Of a stretch of 64,000 bases of DNA, positions 16,984 to 25,821 are shown piece after piece. The notes below the pieces were generated by a model. That model was not told the DNA's origin. It made no database searches and was given only the letters and a program-made list of their open reading frames with translations. Each line of letters starts with the position of its first letter. Position 1 is the stretch's first letter. A program made the position numbers and the translations under genes. The stretch is from JAHRVQ01 sp051278195 (lineage in GTDB: Bacteria; Pseudomonadota; Gammaproteobacteria; Pseudomonadales; Azotimanducaceae), in NCBI GenBank assembly GCA_051278195.1, contig JBNMQM010000008.1, positions 27,713-91,712 of the forward strand. The letters run 5' to 3'.

Positions 16984-17841
16984 TTAGAGGTTCAGTTCGT
17001 CTGGTTCGTCCGATTCCATTGAATCGGGATCAAAGTCGTACACACCGAAGGTGATACCCGCGGGTGGATTATCCCGAAACAAGGACATCCGACTGTATAC
17101 GAAGCCATGCGTACTTCCGGCCACCGCATCACGGATCATGCCATTGCTATCGCAGGCATCTGCCGCGTCGAGCAGTCGATCAAAGCTGAAGACAAAGTTT
17201 TCGGAGTGCCGGGCTCTGACTTCAGTCCCCCAGAATAATTTGTACCCATAGCGAGCGCTGTGGCTAAACGACAGCTCCAATAGCTGACGGGCGAACGATT
17301 CTGAATCCTGCACGCCATTCTGATTCCAAAGCTCAGAAATGCGTTCGGAAGGCACATCGCCACTAGTACCCGCGCCCTGGCTGGATATGTAGAGAAAGGC
17401 GAGGATGTTGCCGAGTTGGTTTCTGACAATGTCATTGGTCCCGAGAAAGGCTTCGCGGCGCGCGTGAATCGCGGATTCAGAAATTGCTGTGGCCTGAATC
17501 GACGCTTGTTCAACAGAACGCTGCATTTCAAGAGACTGCATGTGTAGCGCTTCAGTATTTTGTGCTAGCTCTTTTTGTTGGGAGTAGTAAGCCAATACAA
17601 ACCAGAGAAAAGCCAGCGGGGCAAACGAACCTTCCAGAAAGCTACCAAGCGTATCAATGGGCACCTTGCTTAAATTGAACCAGCCGACGGCATTGGAAAT
17701 ATAGAGGCTCAACACCAACAGCCAGACGCCGGTGACGATAACTCCGAGCCATATCCGCCAGTCGATGTCTTTCGGCTCGAAGGAGCCGGTCGCCGTATCC
17801 AATCGAGCTGGAGCACTGATTTGTTCTGAGCGTGGCTTCAT
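16984..17841 (-). CDS. Hypothetical two-helix membrane protein
   Basis: The 285-residue protein has two membrane segments, IWLGVIVTGVWLLVLSLYI (residues about 30-48) and a second near 70-90 (APLAFLWFVLAYY), followed by a short coiled-coil-like stretch and a soluble C-terminal domain that ends acidic (SMESDEPDELNL). No catalytic motif is seen and no family is recognised. It heads the operon with the MBL-fold hydrolase, 19 bases upstream of it. Confidence 0.6.
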   Translation of the reverse strand: MKPRSEQISAPARLDTATGSFEPKDIDWRIWLGVIVTGVWLLVLSLYISNAVGWFNLSKVPIDTLGSFLEGSFAPLAFLWFVLAYYSQQKELAQNTEALHMQSLEMQRSVEQASIQATAISESAIHARREAFLGTNDIVRNQLGNILAFLYISSQGAGTSGDVPSERISELWNQNGVQDSESFARQLLELSFSHSARYGYKLFWGTEVRARHSENFVFSFDRLLDAADACDSNGMIRDAVAGSTHGFVYSRMSLFRDNPPAGITFGVYDFDPDSMESDEPDELNL

Positions 17842-17950
17842 GGCTTCCTCGATTGATACCGTTGTTTGGTTTGGTGTTTGGTGTGTGGGTCTGTATGCGG
17901 TTCTAAGTGACCTTTATTATGACGGCCGAACGGGGCAAAGCAAACTCGCG

Positions 17951-18235
17951 CTAGAGGCTGACGTCCTGCTGCGCGATCAGCTGCTCTCCGGATAAAATGC
18001 GGACGCTTATGCTGTCCTCTGTGTATTGAATCAATACTTCTATGAACTCATGCTGCTCATAGCCAGTTTGCACCGGTGAGCCAAGTTTCAGGGTGACTTC
18101 AGTTGCGTCGCTACTCGCCGTGTCGCGATTGATTCCATTGATAAAGAGGCTGGCTTCTGCAGGCAGCGAAAAGGTGACTCGAAGCAGCGCGTCTTCGTAC
18201 TTGGCGTTCAGTTGGTGATTCATCTGGTCATTCAT
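17951..18235 (-). CDS. Hypothetical protein, 94 residues
   Basis: A small soluble protein with beta-rich composition and no recognised family. ATG at 18235 (MNDQMNHQLNAKYEDALL) starts the frame; a second ATG four codons on is possible. It lies 109 bases upstream of the two-TM protein gene on the same strand and could share its transcript. Confidence 0.5.
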   Translation of the reverse strand: MNDQMNHQLNAKYEDALLRVTFSLPAEASLFINGINRDTASSDATEVTLKLGSPVQTGYEQHEFIEVLIQYTEDSISVRILSGEQLIAQQDVSL

Positions 18236-18350
18236 CAGTAATGGGTCTAGTCCTCAGAAGGCACGATTATAGGACGAATAACAGTAATGAAGCACATGGC
18301 CAAATGCAGTATCATGCGCGGCGGTGCAATGATCTTACACAGGATAATTT

Positions 18351-18521
18351 ATGAGTCAGTTAGACGAAGCTAAAGCAACGGCTAAGCAAATCCAAAATGG
18401 CCTTGCCCGTCTTGGTGAAGGCCGAACGGTTGCATTGTCGGTTCACAAAACAAAAGAACTGGTCGCAGATATGGAAGGCCAAATCTTGCAGCTCATCGCT
18501 CAGCTAGACAGTGCCAGTTAG
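18351..18521 (+). CDS. Hypothetical 56-residue helical protein
   Basis: ATG at 18351 follows aggataattt, a fair ribosome site, and reads 56 residues to TAG at 18519-18521. The product (MSQLDEAKATAKQIQNGLAR, then LVADMEGQILQLIAQLDSAS) is amphipathic and helical with no signal or cysteine. The upstream gap contains a TATCAT -10-like box. No family is recognised. The frame ends 34 bases before the dioxygenase start. Confidence 0.5.
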   Translation: MSQLDEAKATAKQIQNGLARLGEGRTVALSVHKTKELVADMEGQILQLIAQLDSAS

Positions 18522-18555
18522 GCCAGTTGGGTATCATGCTGGTCAGTAGGTCACG

Positions 18556-19380
18556 ATGCGGATAGAACCCTATTCAGGCGTTTTTGGTGCAATGGTTCAT
18601 GACGTTGACCTTTGCCAACCCCTGAGTGCATCCGGGTTGGCCGATATACGGGGCGCATTGTTGGAATACGAAGTGCTGTTTTTTCGTGATCAGCCGCTTA
18701 AACCTGAACACCACGCGGCGCTGGCCCTTCACTTTGGGCCACCCCAACACCACGAAGCCTACGATCATGTAGAGGGCTTCCCTCAGATTACGATTCTTGA
18801 AAATGACGAGGCCCGGCCTTCTAAGATCGAAGTCTGGCACACGGATATGACCTTTCGCCAAGCGCCACCCATGGGTTCGATTTTGCATGCTGTGATCGTG
18901 CCACCTAAAGGCGGTGATACTATGTTCTCTTCTATGTCTGCGGCCTTTGACGGTCTGTCGGATAAGATGCAGATACTGCTATCCGGGCTCACAGCCGTTC
19001 ATGATTTCTCATACGGGTTTAAAGAAAGCATCGCCGAGCCTGGTGGTCGGGAGCGGCTGGCGGACATGGTGCGAGATAACCCGCCGGTAGAGCACCCAGT
19101 GGTGCGTATCCATCCAGAATCGGGTAAGCAAAGCCTCTATGTGAACCCGCTGTTTACCGTCGCCATCAAGGGTATGAAAGATAAAGAGAGTCGGGCGTTA
19201 CTGGATTTTCTCTATCTGCATATGACCACACCAGAGTGCACCTGCCGTTTTCGTTGGCAGCGAGACTCTATCGCCTTTTGGGACAATCGAATTACCCAGC
19301 ACAAGCCGGTCAATGACTATTGGCCTCAGCATCGTAAGATGCAGCGCATCACTATCGAGGGCGATCAGCCTTCCGCTTGA
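18556..19380 (+). CDS. TauD/TfdA-family 2-oxoglutarate-dependent dioxygenase
   Basis: The 274-residue protein shows the iron facial triad: WHTD (His95, Asp97) and the distal His249 in ITQHKPVNDY, with Arg260/Arg264 nearby for 2-oxoglutarate. Members hydroxylate taurine, alkylsulfates, 2,4-D and other acids. The specific substrate cannot be assigned. Its 3' end overlaps the alpha/beta hydrolase gene by 16 bases on the other strand. Confidence 0.85.
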   Translation: MRIEPYSGVFGAMVHDVDLCQPLSASGLADIRGALLEYEVLFFRDQPLKPEHHAALALHFGPPQHHEAYDHVEGFPQITILENDEARPSKIEVWHTDMTFRQAPPMGSILHAVIVPPKGGDTMFSSMSAAFDGLSDKMQILLSGLTAVHDFSYGFKESIAEPGGRERLADMVRDNPPVEHPVVRIHPESGKQSLYVNPLFTVAIKGMKDKESRALLDFLYLHMTTPECTCRFRWQRDSIAFWDNRITQHKPVNDYWPQHRKMQRITIEGDQPSA

Positions 19381-20252
19381 AGCCGGATTAACATCGCCTG
19401 CAGTATTTCGATAAATGCGAGCGGTTGATCCAGGAATACGTGATGGTAGGCAGCAGCGACCATTGCCAGTTTTTCTCCAGGAAACAACGACGCCAAACTT
19501 TCTAAGACCTCAGGCGGACAGAAACGGCTTAGTTCGCCGTAAATGTAGGCGTTTGGTAGCTGCAGGTTTTGCACCATCGTAATGGCGTCGGGGTATTCGG
19601 TCTCATCCGGCCAAAACTTGTCGAACACCTGTGGGTCTAGCTTGAATTGAAATCCGCTCGGTGTTTCGCGAACCGAGTGCTTTGCCAGATGGTCCTGAAT
19701 GTAGTCGGCGGGACGAGGTTGTGGTGGCCTTAAGCGAAAGCGCCGCTGAGCTTCTTCTAAGGTCGGGTAGTAACGAACTCGTGGCGCCGCGACCGGCCTA
19801 GGTTCAGCGGTCTGTCGACGTGTGTGAGTGACGACAGAATCCAGCAAAATCAGCGAGTGAAACTCCCCTGGATATAAATGGGCGGCAATTCTGGCCATTG
19901 AGCCGCCAAAGCTATGGGCTACCAGGATGGTGTTCGGCCCCAGTTTATTGGCTACGGCGACAATTTCTGCTGCAAACTGGCTGGCGCGATATTGGGCGCG
20001 GTGTTCGCTGCCGCCATTCCCGCTCATGTCTAGAGCGCCGACGTTGTAATTCTGGGAAAACGATGGCGCGATAAAATCCCACCAGTGAGCGTGTGCCGCA
20101 TGGCCGTGAACAAACAGCAGCCCGGGTTTTCTTTCTGTCTTTTTGTCAGGGGCGCCATTCCAAGTTTGATAATGAATCATGGCATCCAACACATTGAGTG
20201 TGTGATGCTGCGGCGCTTGTGCCAGCGCGTGGGTAAACCAGTCAGGTGTCAA
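19365..20252 (-). CDS. Alpha/beta-hydrolase
   Basis: The 295-residue protein has the oxyanion/nucleophile pattern LFVHGHAAHAHWW (about 46-58) and VAHSFGGSMARI (nucleophile Ser114), with an acidic LLDSV segment and a C-terminal AAYHHVFLDQP carrying the likely catalytic histidine. It is an esterase, lipase or peptidase-like hydrolase of unknown substrate. It is divergent from the TRAP operon. Confidence 0.8.
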   Translation of the reverse strand: MTPDWFTHALAQAPQHHTLNVLDAMIHYQTWNGAPDKKTERKPGLLFVHGHAAHAHWWDFIAPSFSQNYNVGALDMSGNGGSEHRAQYRASQFAAEIVAVANKLGPNTILVAHSFGGSMARIAAHLYPGEFHSLILLDSVVTHTRRQTAEPRPVAAPRVRYYPTLEEAQRRFRLRPPQPRPADYIQDHLAKHSVRETPSGFQFKLDPQVFDKFWPDETEYPDAITMVQNLQLPNAYIYGELSRFCPPEVLESLASLFPGEKLAMVAAAYHHVFLDQPLAFIEILQAMLIRLQAEG

Positions 20253-20352
20253 TTCGGCATTCTTTGTCAGGCGAGGCGGCTATTATAGCAGGGCTGCATG
20301 AGGGTTTGTGCCTGAAACCTAAGGCGGTATGATGAAGCGAAAAGAGAGAAGT

Positions 20353-21477
20353 ATGGCGACCAAAAACCCTTGGAGTAATCGATCTGCCGGTTTTGCCATT
20401 TTTGTTGCATTTCTGGTTGGTGTTCTCGGTGCAGCGTCTCTGCGCCATGCAGAGAACAATAACCTCAGTCAGGCCAATCAAAATGGAACCGGGGCCTCCC
20501 GAACTGTTAATTGGCGCGTGCCCGTCGCTTTTGGCACGAACCTCCCTGCACTCGGCGACAATATTCTATTTATCGCTAATTCTCTTTCACGCTCTACCGA
20601 TGATCGAATCAAGCTGCAGGTATTCGAACCTGGCATGCTGATGCCAGCGTTTAGCATCACGGAAAGTGTGCGGGATGGCAAGGTAGAGGCTGGTTACACT
20701 TGGCTTGGCTACGACCAGGGTAAAATTGCAGCGACGCCACTGCTCTCTGCCGTGCCTTTTGGTATGGAACCCTGGGAATTTACGGCCTGGTATTTTGAGG
20801 ACGAGGGTAAAGTTTTAACCGAGCAATTATATGCGCCGCATAACATTCACCCGGTGCTGTGCGGCATCATAGGCCCGGAAACCGCGGGATGGTTCAGTAA
20901 ACGGATTGAAACACTCGAAGATCTGCGTGGTTTGAAAATTCGATTTGCTGGGCTTGGCGGCAAGGTCCTGCAAAAGCTAGGTGCATCGGTCACGCTTATT
21001 CCTGGCGGTGAAATTTTTCAGGCATTGGAAAAGGGGGCGATTGATGCGACAGAGTATTCGATGCCGGCAGTAGACCAAATGCTAGGGTTTGATCGAGTTG
21101 CCAAGTACAACTATTTTCCTGGCTGGCATCAGACTTTTACCGCCGCACATCTGGTGGTGAATAAACCCGTATGGGAGTCCTTGTCCTCAGCAGATCAGGA
21201 GCTGATCAATACCACTTGCACGGCTGGTGTGATTCGGAATCTGTCTCGTGGCGAGGCAATCCAGGGTGCGGTCATGCAGGGGTTTGCTGAAAAGGGTGTC
21301 ACCACCGTGAAATTTCCAGATGCGATTTTGCAAGAGTTGAGAACCGTTACTCAACAGGTGCTGGCGGAAGAAGCCGCGGCAGACGAAGATTTTGAGCGAA
21401 TTTGGCTCTCACAAAAACGCTTTCAAGCCCAATATCAGCACTGGAAGCGCAATGCTTACCTGCGCAGGGACTTTTAA
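20353..21477 (+). CDS. TRAP transporter substrate-binding protein (DctP family, TakP-like)
   Basis: The periplasmic receptor of a TRAP transporter. It has an N-terminal hydrophobic signal (FAIFVAFLVGVLGAA) and the conserved core IRFAGLGGKVLQKLGAS followed by LIPGGEIFQALEKGAIDATE, diagnostic of the subgroup that includes TakP, which binds 2-oxo and related monocarboxylates. The ATG at 20353 follows agagagaagt and is preferred over the upstream ATG at 20329. The ligand inference is by subgroup only. The two permease genes follow immediately. Confidence 0.88.
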   Translation: MATKNPWSNRSAGFAIFVAFLVGVLGAASLRHAENNNLSQANQNGTGASRTVNWRVPVAFGTNLPALGDNILFIANSLSRSTDDRIKLQVFEPGMLMPAFSITESVRDGKVEAGYTWLGYDQGKIAATPLLSAVPFGMEPWEFTAWYFEDEGKVLTEQLYAPHNIHPVLCGIIGPETAGWFSKRIETLEDLRGLKIRFAGLGGKVLQKLGASVTLIPGGEIFQALEKGAIDATEYSMPAVDQMLGFDRVAKYNYFPGWHQTFTAAHLVVNKPVWESLSSADQELINTTCTAGVIRNLSRGEAIQGAVMQGFAEKGVTTVKFPDAILQELRTVTQQVLAEEAAADEDFERIWLSQKRFQAQYQHWKRNAYLRRDF

Positions 21478-21479
21478 CG

Positions 21480-21995
21480 GTGGAGTGGCCTCACACTGCT
21501 TTCTCTCGCAGGGTCGATTATCGATTGACCCAATTGGGCCAATGGACCTCATGGTTGTGGCTGGTATTGTTGGCTGTCATCGTACTCAATGTGGTGATGC
21601 GGTATATCTTTGGTGAGGGCCGTATAGAGTTTGAGGAAATTCAGTGGCACTTATACGCCGTAGGGTTTCTGTTGGGACTTTCCTATGCCAATGTGAAAGA
21701 TGCCCATGTCCGAGTAGATGTCGTACGAGGGCGTCTTAAACCCAGGCATCAAGCGTGGATAGAGTTGTATGGGATACTGTTGTTGTTATTGCCATTCCTT
21801 ATTTTGGTAATCGTGTATTCGGTCCCCTTTGTTCATTACTCTTTTTTGAATGGTGAAGTCTCGGAAGCACCCGGCGGGCTACCTTATCGTTGGGCCATCA
21901 AAAGTTTCTTGCTGTTAGGTTTTGGATTGTTGCTGCTATCCAGTTTGGCAAGGCTGTCTCGCGTCTGGTCGTTTTTGTTCGGTGCTGGCTCATGA
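21480..21995 (+). CDS. TRAP transporter small permease subunit (DctQ)
   Basis: This membrane protein of about 171 residues has four hydrophobic segments (WLWLVLLAVIVLNVVMRYIF; FLLGLSYANVK; LLLLPFLILVIVYSV; SFLLLGFGLLLLSS) and the conserved EIQWHLYAVGFLLG segment of DctQ proteins. GTG at 21480, three bases after the receptor stop, is the likely start; an ATG at 21402 would overlap the receptor gene. It joins the large subunit by an ATGA overlap. Confidence 0.85.
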   Translation: MEWPHTAFSRRVDYRLTQLGQWTSWLWLVLLAVIVLNVVMRYIFGEGRIEFEEIQWHLYAVGFLLGLSYANVKDAHVRVDVVRGRLKPRHQAWIELYGILLLLLPFLILVIVYSVPFVHYSFLNGEVSEAPGGLPYRWAIKSFLLLGFGLLLLSSLARLSRVWSFLFGAGS

Positions 21996-23341
21996 TTATC
22001 GGAGATATTCTGTCAATTCTGATGTTCTTGGCATTTATTGGTTTGATCTTTACTGGGTTTCCAGTGGCATGGGTTCTGGGCGGCCTTGCGGTGTTATTTA
22101 CGGCGCTTGGTATTTTACTTCGTGTTGACTTTGATTTACCCATCGCGATGTCCTGGGATTACAGTTCTATCGCCGTCGAGCGAATGTGGGATGTCATGAA
22201 CAACTGGGTGCTTGTGGCGTTGCCGATGTTCATTTTTATGGGCCTGATGCTCGACAAATCGGGCGTGGCGCAGCGTCTGATGACAAATTTCGTCAAGCTA
22301 TTTGGCGCTGTGCGGGGTGGTATGGCAGTCACTGTCGCTCTGGTTGGTATATTACTGGCGGCGACCACCGGCATTATCGGCGCGTCGGTCGTGTTGTTAG
22401 CACTTTTAGGCTTGCCGCAAATGTTGGAACAAAACTACAAGCCAGAATTGGCTGTGGGTACGGTTTGTGCGGTAGGTACTCTGGGTATCTTGATTCCGCC
22501 TAGTATTATGTTGGTACTAATGGCGGATCGTCTCGCCATGCCGGTAGGTGATTTGTTTCTCGGTGCGTTGTTTCCGGGCTTAATACTCGGCAGCCTGTTT
22601 GTGATTTATATCCTCAGTTATGCCTACTTGAACCCTGATGCAGCACCTGTACCTGCCAATCCTGAGCCGGTGACAGGGTTGTTGATTTTGAATGTCTGCA
22701 TGTCGATATTAGCGCCTGCCGGTTTGATCATTGCGGTGCTTGGTTCGATTTTTTTTGGCATCGCCACGCCGACAGAAGCGGCGGGCGTTGGCGCTTTCGG
22801 GGCGACGTTGCTGGCCTGGATGAATCGTCAGTTAGACCTATCAGTAATGCAAGAAGTTCTGTTTGAGACGACCCGCACCACGGCCTACATTTTTGCGATC
22901 TTTTTGGGCGCGACAGCCTATTCACTGGTTCTCCGTGGCTTGGGTGGCGACGAGCTAATAGGGAGGCTATTAAACGGTTTACCCTTTGGCCCAACTGGCA
23001 TCTTGATTGCCATTTTGTTTTTTACGTTTTTGTTAGGTTTTTTTCTGGACTGGATTGAGATTACGCTGATTGTTCTGCCACTTGTGAGTCCTGTGGTGAT
23101 GACCCTTGGTTTTGATCTGGTCTGGTTTACTGTGTTGTTTGCTGTCTGTCTGCAGACCTCTTTTCTAACGCCTCCGGTTGGCTTCGCTATTTTTTATCTG
23201 AAGGGCGTCGCGCCGCCTGAAATCTCTATGGCAATGATATACAGAGGTGTAGTGCCTTTTGTCTTGCTGCAATTGGTCGGTCTGGCGTTGATCTTTCTTT
23301 TGCCTGCTATCGTTACATGGTTACCCGCACAAGCCTACTGA
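21992..23341 (+). CDS. TRAP transporter large permease subunit (DctM)
   Basis: The 449-residue membrane protein carries the transport channel, with about 12 helices and the family patterns PMFIFMGLML, GTLGILIPPSIMLVL and TPTEAAGVGAFGA. It starts at ATG 21992, overlapping the DctQ stop (ATGA). The frame extends upstream to 21890, but this is only an overlap artefact. Together with the receptor and small subunit it forms a complete Na+-driven importer. Confidence 0.9.
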   Translation: MIIGDILSILMFLAFIGLIFTGFPVAWVLGGLAVLFTALGILLRVDFDLPIAMSWDYSSIAVERMWDVMNNWVLVALPMFIFMGLMLDKSGVAQRLMTNFVKLFGAVRGGMAVTVALVGILLAATTGIIGASVVLLALLGLPQMLEQNYKPELAVGTVCAVGTLGILIPPSIMLVLMADRLAMPVGDLFLGALFPGLILGSLFVIYILSYAYLNPDAAPVPANPEPVTGLLILNVCMSILAPAGLIIAVLGSIFFGIATPTEAAGVGAFGATLLAWMNRQLDLSVMQEVLFETTRTTAYIFAIFLGATAYSLVLRGLGGDELIGRLLNGLPFGPTGILIAILFFTFLLGFFLDWIEITLIVLPLVSPVVMTLGFDLVWFTVLFAVCLQTSFLTPPVGFAIFYLKGVAPPEISMAMIYRGVVPFVLLQLVGLALIFLLPAIVTWLPAQAY

Positions 23342-24102
23342 CGCCGTTTCAAATAGGCTCTGGTTTTCAGTTTGAATCGTAAGTTGGTCTCTTTTTGTTT
23401 GAACCAGCTGGGCAGCTTTTCACCGTATTCTTGAGTCCTTGGTACGACATCCGTCAATTGCTGCAGCCAATCGTCATTGGATTCATATCCGTATTTGCGT
23501 ATCACCTGTTTTAGCTCTGGGTAGCGGTCGAGTTGAAAGCGAATCCGGGGCAAGTGACGTTGCCATGCTCTGATACTGTCTTGACTGATTGGACGCAAAC
23601 CTTTTAGCGATATCTGAGCCTTTTCTGATGATTGAGCGTACTCATGAAACTTTGAAAATGGGTGTAGGGATTCGAGAAAAGGGAATCGGGTCATGAGATC
23701 AGCCTGAACAATATCCGGCTCTGAAACCAACTGTTCGTATTCGATCAGATGAAACCTTGGGTGCTGCACAAGAGGAACTACCGCGCGTTCGTAGCGTAAC
23801 CAGCGTTCAAAGCTCGCATAGTAGATATCAGATCGGGTGGGATGGACACTGGTGATGACGGCCCTTGGGTCTCGCCGCACATAGATCAGGTATAGGCTGT
23901 GGTCCGCTAGAAATATTTCATGAATGTGCGTGATGTCGGAAGGTTTCTTGCTGAGATAAAATGTATTGCCGTCGATGTCGACGGGTACAAAAATGGATTG
24001 CTCGTGCTCGCAGTGGTCATCGTGGCGAAAGCAGGTCGCAATCATTTCGAATAGTAGGGTCGTGCCGCTGCGGCGGCAGCCGGTAATGTGGAGGTGCTTC
24101 AT
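23335..24102 (-). CDS. Sulfotransferase family protein
   Basis: The 255-residue protein starts MKHLHITGCRRSGTTLLFEM, in which RSGTTLL is the 5'-phosphosulfate-binding loop of PAPS-dependent sulfotransferases. An HIHEIFLADHSLYLIYVRRDPRAV segment corresponds to the 3'-phosphate-binding region (RRDPR and the following serine). The acceptor is unknown. The gene overlaps the dctM 3' end by 7 bases from the opposite strand. A promoter may lie in 24103-24202. Confidence 0.75.
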   Translation of the reverse strand: MKHLHITGCRRSGTTLLFEMIATCFRHDDHCEHEQSIFVPVDIDGNTFYLSKKPSDITHIHEIFLADHSLYLIYVRRDPRAVITSVHPTRSDIYYASFERWLRYERAVVPLVQHPRFHLIEYEQLVSEPDIVQADLMTRFPFLESLHPFSKFHEYAQSSEKAQISLKGLRPISQDSIRAWQRHLPRIRFQLDRYPELKQVIRKYGYESNDDWLQQLTDVVPRTQEYGEKLPSWFKQKETNLRFKLKTRAYLKRRQ

Positions 24103-24202
24103 GGTCTCTATTCTAGGTGGTTCTGCAGGTTAATGGGAGACTTCAGCTTCGTTACGCACGGATGACTATTTACCATCGCCATTCTGTTCTAGTCTTCCTG
24201 TT

Positions 24203-24562
24203 TTAGTCACTGAACAGGTCATCAAGAGGATTACTTTTCTCTTCAATGTTGTCTGGATCATCGCCGAACAAACTGTTTAACTTTGCTCGAGTCTGATCGT
24301 TTGCATTAATTGCGCCACCAATTGCACCACCGAATGCCGTAACGTTGGGCCTGAAAAACTCACAGAAGTTTGCGCTAGCTTTTTCGTTTGGTGGATCAGC
24401 GAGTTCATTGTCGCAGTCGCCAGGTCGGCCCGGTTCGAAGTGTTCACAAAAGCGGCAGCAGTGCAGCACCTCCGCGCACTTATCACAGCTTGCATGGCGG
24501 CTAATGGGTAAGGGTTCGTCAGAAAGGTCATGACCACAATTCCAACAAATGAGCGATGACAT
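24203..24562 (-). CDS. Small zinc-ribbon-like protein, hypothetical
   Basis: ATG at 24562 gives 119 residues starting MSSLICWNCGHDLSDEPLPI. The N-terminal half has CWNC, CDKC and HCCRFCEHF cysteine pairs plus a further CDNE, a two-metal-site ribbon pattern. The C-terminal half is acidic. The frame is open further upstream, but that would overlap the GNAT gene. It is the last gene of the DUF2237-SDR-GNAT operon, 16 bases downstream of GNAT. Confidence 0.6.
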   Translation of the reverse strand: MSSLICWNCGHDLSDEPLPISRHASCDKCAEVLHCCRFCEHFEPGRPGDCDNELADPPNEKASANFCEFFRPNVTAFGGAIGGAINANDQTRAKLNSLFGDDPDNIEEKSNPLDDLFSD

Positions 24563-24578
24563 GTCGAGCGTTGTCCTT

Positions 24579-25133
24579 TTACAAGGTGCTGGGTTTACTC
24601 GCTCCAGGCCAGGGCTGAATGGGTTCATCTGGTAGGTTGGCGATAATGTCTTGTTCTTTAAATATGCTAAATCCGCGCGCTTGATAGTTTGCTAATGCAC
24701 TTGGGTGATCTAGGGTGCAGGTGTGTAGCCACACCCGTGTGCCGCCCAATTGCCAAGCTTTTTCAATAGCGTCGCGCAACAAATGCCCACCAAAACCTTT
24801 GCCAATAAACTCGGGTAGCAGACCGAAGTAACATATCTCAGCAGCGCCACGGACCTGGGCTTCTAATTCGAAATAGCCGATTGGTGTCGCACCGTCGAAG
24901 GCGATCCAGGTTTCGATACTGGGCCGATCAAGAAATGACTGCCATTCGCGATAGCTCCATTTAATTCGCTCGTACCAGAACCACTCGGCACCGACTGCCA
25001 AGTAGAGCATTCGATTCAGCTCTGGCAAACTGCGGCCTGCACGGCGCAATTCGTAGGGCTTTTGCGAAAGCGGTGAGGCGACCGCAGAGGGGTCGGTAAA
25101 TTCTAAATGCCAAACATGTACGTTTTTTTCCAT
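24579..25133 (-). CDS. GNAT-family N-acetyltransferase
   Basis: The 184-residue protein has the GNAT core with the acetyl-CoA-binding stretch PEFIGKGFGGHLLRDAIEKA (the Q/RxxGxG/A-like loop is KGFGGH) and a C-terminal strand-loop YQARGFSIFKEQ typical of the fold. The target amine is unknown. It follows the SDR by 2 bases, so it is translated in one operon. Confidence 0.8.
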   Translation of the reverse strand: MEKNVHVWHLEFTDPSAVASPLSQKPYELRRAGRSLPELNRMLYLAVGAEWFWYERIKWSYREWQSFLDRPSIETWIAFDGATPIGYFELEAQVRGAAEICYFGLLPEFIGKGFGGHLLRDAIEKAWQLGGTRVWLHTCTLDHPSALANYQARGFSIFKEQDIIANLPDEPIQPWPGASKPSTL

Positions 25134-25135
25134 CG

Positions 25136-25819
25136 CTAACTGTTGATCGCCCAGCCGCCTGAGAATGGCACGACCTGGCCAACTATAAAGTCGCTTTTGT
25201 CCGATGCGAGAAAAAGGGCGAGTTCAGCGGACTCCTCAGATTTTGCAACTCGGCCTATTGGTACATTACGTTGCAGATGTTTTTGAAACCGTTCGCTTGC
25301 TACCAGGTCATCGGGAAAGTAAGCGGGGTTGCTCACATAGTTCTGTGCCACGGCGTTGATTTGTACATTATGTTTTGCGTATTCGATCCCGGTAGCCTTA
25401 ATAAAAGCATTCTGGGCACCGCGAGCTGCACAATATGCTGACGAGCCGGCAATGCCGCGGAGCGGTGCAGCGCTGGTAATGGCCACAATTTTACCGTGGC
25501 CTCGTGCTGCCATTTTTGGCGCAAAGTGGCGGATTAAACTCATCAATGGATGAACCATAACATCAAAAAGTTTTTGCCACCCTTCATCGGTAATATCTGC
25601 TGCTGCTGAGCTGGTTGGGTCATAAGCGAGGTTCGCAATAAGTATGTCGATATCGTCATGTTCGACTGCATAATTACTGACAGATTGATCACCTGGCACG
25701 AAGCCTGGTATCGACGTTACGTTAGCGCCTTCTGCGGAAAATAATTTGGTGATCGCGGGCCCCATATAGTCATCGCACTGAGTGACCATCACTTTTTTGT
25801 GTAGAAGCCTGTCGTTCAT
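25136..25819 (-). CDS. SDR-family oxidoreductase
   Basis: The 227-residue short-chain dehydrogenase-like protein has KVMVTQCDDYMGPA at the N-terminus, where the usual TGxxxGxG loop is replaced by QCDDYMGP, so cofactor binding may be altered. It keeps the catalytic serine, SAYCAARGAQNAF (Tyr then an alanine-arginine instead of the usual Tyr-x-x-x-Lys) and FSGGWAIN. The lysine is therefore missing. It lies between DUF2237 and GNAT genes with 2-base gaps. Confidence 0.7.
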   Translation of the reverse strand: MNDRLLHKKVMVTQCDDYMGPAITKLFSAEGANVTSIPGFVPGDQSVSNYAVEHDDIDILIANLAYDPTSSAAADITDEGWQKLFDVMVHPLMSLIRHFAPKMAARGHGKIVAITSAAPLRGIAGSSAYCAARGAQNAFIKATGIEYAKHNVQINAVAQNYVSNPAYFPDDLVASERFQKHLQRNVPIGRVAKSEESAELALFLASDKSDFIVGQVVPFSGGWAINS

Positions 25820-25821
25820 AA

